Below, one piece after another: positions 24,970 through 64,000 of a stretch of 64,000 nt of DNA. Made by a program: the position numbers and the translations under genes. How positions within the stretch are numbered: position 1 is the first letter of the stretch; each line of letters starts with the position of its first letter. The notes under the pieces were generated by a model, which saw only the letters and a list, made by a program, of their open reading frames with translations, had not been told where the DNA came from and ran no database searches. This DNA is from Pocillopora verrucosa (taxonomy: Eukaryota; Cnidaria; Anthozoa; Scleractinia; Pocilloporidae), in contig NC_089322.1 in assembly GCF_036669915.1 (NCBI RefSeq), positions 13,602,678 to 13,666,677 on the forward strand, read 5' to 3'.

Positions 24970-25400
24970 TTACACACACTGGGGTTTCATCGACAGACTT
25001 TAATGCTAATTTCGGAGTCACTCTGCAAAACCACAAGAAAGCGCTGCTCAACATGTTCAGCTTTCATTTGACTAGAGACACGCTTGGACTTTTGAGTTCG
25101 AACCACTTTGTTCACAGCATGATGAACAGTTCCACCTGAAAAAAAAAAACTTTTCGCAGCATGCATTTGAATAATCACACAGTAGTAATTTATCGACAGG
25201 CTTTTGAGTTGTAAGCACTTTGTATACAGCATAATAAACAGTTCCACATAAAGAAACTGCCCCGCAGCTTTCATTTGAATGGTAACCCACGCCAGTGCTC
25301 GGCTTTTACCCACAAATTTTACAGTCAGAATCACCTTGTGAAGAGTAATAAACAGTACCACGGAATGGAAGGACTGTTAAAAAGCTTTCATTTGAATTCA
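24970..25400. repeat. minisatellite-like array, period about 110 bp
   Basis: The phrase AGCTTTCATTTGAAT or a close variant recurs near 25055, 25155, 25264 and 25382. Between copies are similar blocks such as ACAGTTCCAC and AGCATAATAAACAG. Units are strongly diverged. A related single phrase occurs near 48950 in the K2P intron. Confidence 0.65.
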
Positions 25401-28400
25401 CAATATACGCTTTTAACAATAAAGTAAAAAAGACTCATCAGCTGAGCTTTAAGTTAATATAAAGATTCACATGGTGGTATTTCGTTCACAAACCAAAAAG
25501 TTTCAATTGCCTTGTAGGATATAACTTTTCAAAAAGTGTCAAAGGTCCGACAGTGACTGTCATCTATAAGTCCAAAGCTGGAGCCATTGTGTACAGCATT
25601 ACCAGGATTTTCGGGGGTTTGCAAATTGTGAAATAATTTCCTTAAAATTCCGGACACCAGCTAAAAGCAACGTCAACAACCAGAAATTAAACAGAGCCAC
25701 CTGAAAAATTCATTCTTGACTTAAAAGGAGACCTGCTAAAGCTTATTCGAACTCATTAAAGCGATTGCAAAAAAGGCAGTCTATATCAACACGTGTCTCA
25801 GTTCTTGTGCCATGTTCACAGGCAGTTACTACAAATGTCTCGAAATATCAGCTCACTTAGTCTGTGTTACGGGAACGGAGAGTTAAAACGAAACTTTAAA
25901 ACCAGTGCTATCCGTGAAGAATTGTCACTTACCAAGTATCAATGGCTAATTACACTACAGAAGGTGCATTAAAGGTGCCCATGTTATGTCACGCTATTCA
26001 ATAGGGCACATTGTGAATGGGCGAATTATCTTGTTTAATCTAGACAGTTCTATGGATCGTGAACTTCGAAAAAGGCGAAACTTGAATCTTGAGCGCAGTT
26101 TAACACTCGGAATCCCGGCAGATGTATTGCTAGTTAATTTGGCCAAGCTGTAGGTTTTGACCCACTACAAAGGTTCATTAACGTTTTTTGTGTGTTTTGT
26201 TTTCATTTTAAATTCAATTATTTAGAAATCTTTATTAGATTTGCAGACCAGTCGACAAGTGTCAGTACCGCCTCAATAAAACTTACTCAGCAAAACCTGC
26301 CGCAGCTGGTACTGCATGACAAGCCAGTTAATATCCCACCCGTGCCAAACGCATTTTTAACATCTGCCCGGGTAAGGGCGCGCTGTCAAATTAATCAGTA
26401 CCACAGAGCTGCGTCGCCTCGGAAGATCAATGCTTATTGTTATTATCGGGTTCACAGGAAAATATGCGGAAAATATTTACCATTTTGTAAAAGATGTATG
26501 GTTTGAAACCTGTTTGTTGACTTTACAGACCACGTTGCTAATATTGGCTGTTACCTAGGTGAAAAGTTCGAAAACGATTAGCCTTGAAGCTGTATTGCAT
26601 GCCAAAGCATGAAATACGAGGAATTATTTCTTCCTGATTGGTTTTCGTTTAATCCCCCGAAAGCTTAGTGAAAAAAAGAAATTATATTGGACGCAATTTT
26701 AGTGACAACTTCTTTTTTTAAAAAGGACTTAATGATGATCACCAGTATTCGAAAGAGCCGTCAAAAGGTCATCGGTTTAAAGACTTTCTTTGTTTATGAA
26801 TCCTTAGATGTTACAACAAAAAGCGACGCTTATTTTATATTCAAGAACAAAGAAGATGTCAAACAACAGAAGGTCTAACTTCTGTTAAGTACGCTAAAGT
26901 AACGAATTCTATCTTAAGACTTTATACAATTTGGAAGGAATGGGTTTGGTGGAACTCTATCCGACTACCTTCGAGCTCTTCACTGCTGTTTGAAATACTT
27001 ACATGTGTTAACTAGTTAAAGTGTGATTGGACAAAAGGCGAATTATGAGAAGCTTACATACAAAGAACGCATGGCCACTGCTGAATTACATGCCAGTAAT
27101 TTCCAGTTCAAAACTGGAACGTATGTTTTTTTATTAGTCAAAGGGAAACCCTCTTCGAAAAAGCTTCCACGAGAGTAGTCCAAAGGTAATATTTTTCTAC
27201 GTAAAAAGAAACTCAAGTTTCGAGCAAATAAAACCCACATTGCCCATCGCACGATTATACGGTCAACAAGGTGAACAAGGTGAACAATGCTTTTCACCAC
27301 TTCGTCAACTTTCGCATAGCAACGTAGTGAGTTTGCACCTGCTTGGAAAATTGAAGCACCAATAACCGTCAAACAAAGATAGGACGGTTTAATTGCTCTG
27401 TTTGAGTTACTGCAAAGTAAATGAGGCACATAGTTGTGCGTCAATCTTCTACAGTTGAACAGTGCGTTTACAGGGTACAATACAAATGGCAATTAGGTGA
27501 AGTCGACTTTGCCCATAGCGGTATTAAAAGCTCATGTTAGTCCCATCAGACACACATAGGAATGCTCTTTCTTTATAACCTTCACGACTTTCGCAGTGGC
27601 TCGCGTCCTTCACGACTTTTTTGACGCTCAAATTCTTTCCCGAGCACACTAAAACGTCGCCTACGCGGGCAAACAGCGCGGCTGCTTGGAGAAATTTTCG
27701 TTTAGTGGTAAACCGTGTACTTAAAGTAATGAAAAGAACATTAAAGGGCTCACTTCCAAAAGATCCACGTGCTATGAGAACCTGTGACGTTGTTAATTGA
27801 CGTCAACTATCATTGATGATTAGAAACGGAATTATTATCAAGGATATTAGAGTTCCGCAATTTTGCTTCACAATTCAGCGGGACTAAGTGAAACTCGTAC
27901 AAGCGTGAAGAACTTTTAAAAGTAATATTTTGCAGTCCGTGAAAAGAAGGACGAACATGAAAAAAAAACCTTTTCTACAATAGATACCTGGTTTATTTCT
28001 CCTGAAAATTCATTCGAGTGATACTCATTTGAACATAGGCTTAAAGGTTACTGTACGGTAATAATGTAATATGCAGTCACTCATTCTAGGACTAACCAGT
28101 GGGACGCAAAGTCTTTGGCATCAATGGCAGAAATCGGAGTCAATTTGTCAAGTCGTTATTTGGTCCCTTCGTCAGTTATGTTCTTGACATCTTTTATGTG
28201 TTGAAAATTATTTTTATTTATGGGAATAAAAGAGAAAAAGATCGATAGGAATAAGCGGTACCTTACAAAGATAAAGGAGTGTTTTCTTCAACCAGCTGCT
28301 TACGCGATAAGAGAGTTTCAATGGCTTTTACGGTTGACGTTTAAAATTAAAATTTAGACCAATTACGGCCAACAGTTAACATATTTCCATCGTTGTTACC

Positions 28401-28740
28401 AGAAATTATTTTACGATTAACTTTTTTAACGACCAATGGAAAAATGTATGTGAACCTCACAGCTCCTTGTCTCTCAGTTGCTGTGGAAAATTGTGGGGGG
28501 AGGGGGTGGGGGACACTGTCAAGATACAAAACTTCAAGAATGAGAAGATTCAACGGGATTTTTTCGTATGTGGTACTCAGTCTCGCTTTTGGTTATGATT
28601 AACTTTAAGGAACATTCACTTTCGCTGAAATTAACGAAAATCTTACTGCGAAACAATGATGCAGTTATTTCAACTTTGATCCTTCCATGAGAAAACATGA
28701 CAGAAATGTTTTCAAGGAACAATTGGCGCATTTACAGAAG
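25401..28740. other. intergenic, no gene recognised
   Basis: Unique AT-rich DNA. ORFs of about 100 codons at 26192-26506 (+) and 149 codons at 27043-27492 (-) show no domain I recognise. A G-run cluster (three runs of five or six G) lies at about 28495-28513. Confidence 0.4.
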
Positions 28741-28741
28741 C

Positions 28742-29744
28742 AGAAAATTTCTTTCCATCCAACTGAATCACAAATAACAAGTTAAGCTCGTTCAGAGCAG
28801 CCCTTGAGGAAAAATGTTGCGTGGGTGTCAATTGTGCCAGAGCGGGTGGTCCGGTAATTGAAAAAAACTTTGATTCATAACAATCCTGGATAAGAACCAC
28901 AGAATAATGTGAATCCAAGAGAAAGAATGGCGCTGAAAAAACAAAAAGCTCGATGAGACATTAACTCGGATTCTTGAATCAGAAGTAATGACAGAGTAAA
29001 TTCACTTAAGCGTAAGTAAGCGCATTTCATGATCGTCTCGTAACTTGGAGGAAAACTTTCTGAGAACCGCTAAAACTGAAATTAGCCCACCTAAGTCGTG
29101 TATCGATTCTTTCGTATTAATTAACAGAAGGCATATGTGTATTCTCTCAAGACGACCTTGTAAGCTTACTTCTCTACAACACAATATCGGACAATGCCAC
29201 AAAGTTGGCACAGCTTCATCAATGTGCTGTGTAGAAAATTTCTAACCATCCTACTGGGCCACACACAACAAGTTTGGCTCGTTTAGAGCGGCCCTTTGAA
29301 ACCTTGTTCCGACCAAGTTAGAAAAAAATGTTGCGTTGGAGCCAACTGAGCCAGAGGTGGTCCAGAAGGTGCCAAAACTTTAATTCATACCAATCCTGTC
29401 TATGTACGAACAGAATACAGTGAATGTAGGCATAAGAATCGAGCTGAGCGAGCAAGGAGCTCGAAATGAGAAGCGGTATAATCGTGGATTTAGAAGCCAT
29501 AGATAAAGTCAGAGTAAATTCAATTAGGCGCTTATCATGATTCTCTCCTAGCCTAACGAAAAAAATTCTGAGAACCGCTTGAAAGCTACCACCTGGGTTG
29601 TTTATCATCTCTTACATATCAACTAACGGAAGGCGTATGCTTTCTAACAATTTAGGCTTGCATGCTCCCCGCTCTAAAACACCCTAAACGACAAAACCGC
29701 AAAGTTGGCCCAACTACATCAATGTACTGTGTTTAAAGTTTGGA
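28742..29744. repeat. diverged tandem duplication, two copies of about 500 bp
   Basis: Copy 1 is about 28742-29241 and copy 2 about 29242-29744. They share landmarks in order: AAGTT(A/T)(A/G)GCTCGTT, AAAATGTTGCGT, CAATCCTG, GACAGAGTAAATTCA against GTCAGAGTAAATTCA, TTCTGAGAACCGCT, and AAAGTTGGC at the ends. Substitutions and indels are frequent, so it is old. No conserved reading frame spans both copies. Confidence 0.75.
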
Positions 29745-31605
29745 CGTGACTTCCTCAACGTTCCGGAAAAACATCTGCTTCAGCAAACATAACGCGTCAA
29801 AAAGATTAATCATTACGCAAAGCGTCACAAGCATGTTTATTATTCGATGAATTATAAGCAGGAATATGTACGATTAAGGTTTGTTCAAATCGTTTCCTTT
29901 CTGTAAAAGTAATCTGTAATATCCTTTAAGGAGCCTTTGTGAAGCGATTTAATCGGGAAAACCTTGATTTCAAATGTCTCCCACAAAGATCATACTTTCC
30001 AGTATGTGATTATATTTAGTACATTGATGAAAATTTCTCTACAAACGCTCTTCAACTGTCAAACAATTGAGAGAGAAAACCAATTTATGTTTTAGCGAAG
30101 TATTAACGATGAGAGGCACATAAATAGATTTCGAGATGAAACATGAATGATGTTTCCGTTACAACTAAATAATTGCTTAGAAGATAATTAAAAAGCTGAT
30201 ACACAGAACCACAAAGTTTTTAGATCTATAGATATATACGTAATTCGTGACTTTTTACACATCCATAAGCCAATCGAGTAAACAAACCAGAAACCTGTCA
30301 AAGGTTAATAAAAGAGTTGCGACAAGTGAATGTAGTTGTTCGTGACTCGAGAACCCATCAGATAAACTAACAAGGATTAAAAAACCCTCTTCTCCCTATT
30401 CATACTTGAAGTTTCAATCAAAGGCATTATTATGTTTGACCTTGATTCACCCGATTCAAATTCTTCCCTTAAAGAAGCAATAAAATCAAACAATGAAACC
30501 ATGTTCCTTGTATAATTATGAACATGACAAACCATTCATCATTGAGCACGTAGCTTCAATGCGTCAAACCATCTTGTACAAAGGATTCTCTATCTATAGA
30601 GGCGGAAATGAGAAAACCACAATTTCAAACAATACAGATCTCTCAGGTGTTCGGCAATCTTTTGTGAAGATAAAGTAAAGTAATATTCACTGCAGCTGAA
30701 AACTCTAGCAACTAAAATCTAACTCTTTGAAGGAGAAAATACTTGCAGAACTGTGCTGTCGATGAATTTCTACCTTCGTAAATATCTAATATACATATCC
30801 GGCCAAATAAACATTTAGGAATCAAGTTTAAGAGGCGTCCCAGACAACAGGACGCCGTACCTTACGGGTGTGCCATTAGGGGGGGTGTAACCACAAAACC
30901 GCTAAAGAAATCAACTTTGCCCACTTTCTTTCAAGAGGAAATTGTTTTGCACATTTAAGTCAAAATTCCTTTTTCTCTTTGTTTAGAGTTCACGGCATTT
31001 ATCTTCGACTTATCTCTCAGCCGTGAGTAAATATCTTCATATGCCTCACAAGACCCCCTGGTTGATAACTGCGTTAATTACCGGATAAAACAGACAAATA
31101 TTTAAGATTTTATCATGGAAGGAAGTCCTCTTCACCGTTGTTTGTATAGTAGTGTATAATAGTGAATATACTAGGCGAGGAAACTCACGAATATGGGTGA
31201 ATGTGCTATTTTAGCAAAATAATTCTTAAGAAGATCTGATCTGCCGTCTACAATGTAGGAGGGTATCAATAAGGGGGTAAACTCTCACATATGGCTCAGC
31301 TTGCATCCTAACCTCAGAATTAAAATACCAAGGTCACACTCCAAGATCCAAACATTCCTTTTCAGTTAAATATGTACTCAGCAGAACCAGCGCCAGGGGG
31401 GCAAGCAAACCCGTCGGAATATTCCCTTTTCGCATGCCGTTAGTTTTGTGTAACATTTCATTAACTGTTAACTCTCCACGCGTGCAAAGACGGTTTAAAG
31501 TTGAGTTCTATCAAATACCTTTATTCTATTGGCTTTTAAGTCCAAGAACTACAATCTTGTTTTAGTCAAATCTTATTCAATCTTCACAGAAATTTCCAAG
31601 ACTCC
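29745..31605. other. intergenic, no gene recognised
   Basis: AT-rich spacer, no supported gene on either strand. Confidence 0.4.
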
Positions 31606-31972
31606 ACGCTACGTCTTCACTTTTAGCGGTGCTTTTCCAAATCCCCTTTTCAACAATCCACGTTAATTCCCAGTTCCTCTTAATTCCCAAGCCCAGGCTA
31701 AGTCCCTTGTTGTTCGGTCCTTACTGGTCCCATTTATTCAAGCCCCTCTTGAGTTCCAATGATTTCTAAGCCCCATCCAAGTCCCTATTGTCTATGCTCT
31801 TACTTGGCCCTTCATTCTAAGTTCCTTTTACTTATATATTTTAAAACCCCAATTGAGTCTCCATTTTCCATGTATCTGTTAGGTCCCTCTTTTCCAAGGT
31901 CCTATTATTCCCAAGTCCCCTTCCAGAAGTCCCTTCCAGCGCCATACTTTCCAAGTCCCCTTTGGTACAGCA
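31606..31972. repeat. degenerate CAAGTCCC-type repeat tract
   Basis: About twenty irregularly spaced copies of (C)CAAGTCCC and variants (CAGTTCC, AAGCCC, AGGTCC) lie in roughly 360 bp, on a pyrimidine-rich plus strand. Spacing varies between about 12 and 30 bp, so it is a decayed minisatellite rather than a regular array. Confidence 0.65.
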
Positions 31973-32251
31973 CTTACTTCGCGGAAAGGCTATTCTTGAC
32001 GTAATCGCTTCTTCCCGGTACATTACGACTATATAATTTTCTAAATATTATATTCTCAATAAATTAAACATGAAGTAGCAGTGTGTAGCTAACAATAGCT
32101 GTTCATTTTCTACATACTATCTTAACCGAGTACCACCCTTCGTTTCTCCACCAAACCCTTTTCCATTTCCCTTTTATTGATTCGGTGGCGTTACACAGAA
32201 CTTACGAACATTTAGGGAATGTGTTCCAATTAAAGTACAGTATCAACTAAT

Positions 32252-32462
32252 AAACCCTTTAACCCTCAAGAGTGACTGGCATCTAATTTCTCCTTACAAT
32301 ATCTCCTCTGAATCATACATTAATATCATGAGAATGAAGGAAATGATCACCAACTAAAGAAACTCTTGATTGTTGGGCAAATTCTCCTTGTCAGTACCTT
32401 AGTAAATGTACAGAGAACAGTATGGAGAATATGCATACTGATGTTAGGGTGTAAAGGGTTAA
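32252..32462. repeat. MITE family A, copy 1
   Basis: A ~205-bp element beginning AACCCTTTAACCCT and ending GTGTAAAGGGTTAA, so the ends are inverted copies of AACCCTTTA. Internal landmarks shared by all copies: CATCTAATTTCTCC, GGAAATGATCACC, AGTATGGAGAATATG. Five copies occur in the window. Confidence 0.85.
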
Positions 32463-32718
32463 GAATGTAAGGAGTAAGTGTTCGATGTTCGGTGCCTTCT
32501 ACATAAGGCGCTATATACATAATGGACTCAGTATCATATCCCTGCTTTTTGTCGACCAACAATAAAAAAATAACTTAATTCTATCTTCTATCTCAGACTT
32601 GCTGTAAGGAAATATACTCCAGGAATATGCTACGTTATTTTTTGGCTCCTATGTTGTTGTTGTTGTTGTTGTTTTCGTGTCTGTCTGTTTGTTTGTTTTT
32701 CTTCCAGTCAGCAAAGTG

Positions 32719-63414
<30,696 letters not shown>

Positions 63415-63599
63415 GTGCCTGTTGGTAGGGGGGAGGGATGGGGTCACCGCTTAGGCCTGATATCTTGATCATTTCTAATTAAAGGAATCATCGATTTTCT
63501 GTCATGTGAACTTGTTCAAACTAATATTGAAGCAAACCCTAGTTAATTTTCTTAGTCTTACTGCCTTGTTTTAGACTATCACTATTATCAAGACTTAGA

Positions 63600-63605
63600 A
63601 ATAAA
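63600..63605 (+). terminator. poly(A) signal of BDH2
   Basis: AATAAA 186 bases after the BDH2 stop codon. Confidence 0.6.
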
Positions 63606-63892
63606 TGAAATGGGTGGCAGGTGGCTTAAGATGGTGGCATAGCTTATTCAGTTAATGATTAATGTATTTTATCAAAGAGCTCTCAAAGTCAAAGAAAGAT
63701 TCAGTTTATTTTCAGCATTGATATTTAGCTCTAATGTTGATACACTGTCTTTGAGGCAAATTGGTATCAGGAGGGGGGTGGGGAATGGTGAAATAAGGGA
63801 TGACTCCTCCTTCAGCTCTGCCATGCCCAAGGTTTGAAATTTAAATAGGGAGCCCTCCCTTAAACTCACCAATTTATTTTTGTCAATGAAAT
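63606..63892. other. BDH2 3' flank, nothing recognised
   Basis: No gene or repeat identified before the terminal MITE. Confidence 0.4.
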
Positions 63893-64000
63893 AGTTTAAA
63901 CCCTTTAACTCTCAAGATTTGATTGTTAATTCTCCCCTCTAGCTGCTATACATTTACTTGTTGATTAGTTATGAGAATTTGGTGTTAGATCAAGATGACA
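63893..64000. repeat. MITE family B, copy 3, cut by the window edge
   Basis: TTTAAACCCTTTAACTCTCA, GTTAATTCTCCCCTCTAGCT and TAGATCAAGAT match copies 1 and 2; the rest lies beyond the window. Confidence 0.78.

Noticed and set aside
24970..25400. CRISPR-like repeat-spacer look
   Set aside because: Eukaryotic context, diverged repeats, no cas genes; a minisatellite fits.
26192..26506. 104-codon plus-strand open frame
   Set aside because: No family resemblance and no supporting signals.
27043..27492. 149-codon minus-strand open frame
   Set aside because: No recognisable domain, no splice or promoter context, ordinary AT-rich surroundings; chance frame.

Overview
The window looks like nuclear DNA of an anthozoan cnidarian, probably a stony coral or close hexacorallian. 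It is AT-rich, has short exons with GT-AG introns, and encodes metazoan genes: HES-type bHLH repressors, the Golgi tether subunit COG5, a two-pore K+ channel and BDH2. Its tRNA-derived SINEs, MITEs and hammerhead-bearing Penelope-like remnants are of kinds I associate with cnidarian genomes. The species assignment is inference; no organelle or bacterial signature was seen.

Left third (about 2.4-22.6 kb): a cluster of four HES genes ordered +, -, +, +, each ending in the Groucho-binding WRPW tetrapeptide. Three of them (3219-4529, 14831-16511, 21125-22391) are close paralogs with the same four-exon structure. They share a promoter module with near-identical spacing: CCAAT, then 93 bp to a second CCAAT, then 17 bp to a CSL/Su(H)-type TTCCCACG, then 106-117 bp to a second TTCCCACG, then a TATA-like box. 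A further CGTGGGAA lies about 0.5 kb upstream of each. The fourth (5769-7784, minus) is divergent, lacks a recognisable Orange domain, and I see no such module near it.

Middle (22.6-32.2 kb): no gene recognised. It holds a ~110-bp minisatellite, a diverged 0.5-kb tandem duplication and a CAAGTCCC-rich degenerate repeat.

Right half (32.7-62.5 kb): COG5 on the minus strand. I could trace 25 exons in a continuous frame (807 codons) against the known family. Its introns hold a complete three-exon K2P channel gene on the opposite strand, a 5'-truncated Penelope-like element with inverted terminal repeats, hammerhead-ribozyme motifs and a 12-bp target duplication, and many SINE, MITE and foldback elements. 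The most striking feature is a 3.4-kb non-LTR retrotransposon with an intact 1089-codon ORF inserted inside COG5 coding exon 13. Removing it restores the reading frame exactly. COG5 shares a ~150-bp divergent promoter with an intronless BDH2 gene at 62668-63414.

Functionally, the HES cluster looks like a Notch-responsive repressor array. COG5 (retrograde Golgi trafficking), the K2P channel (background K+ leak) and BDH2 (cytosolic short-chain dehydrogenase) are unrelated neighbours, linked only by nesting and by the shared promoter.
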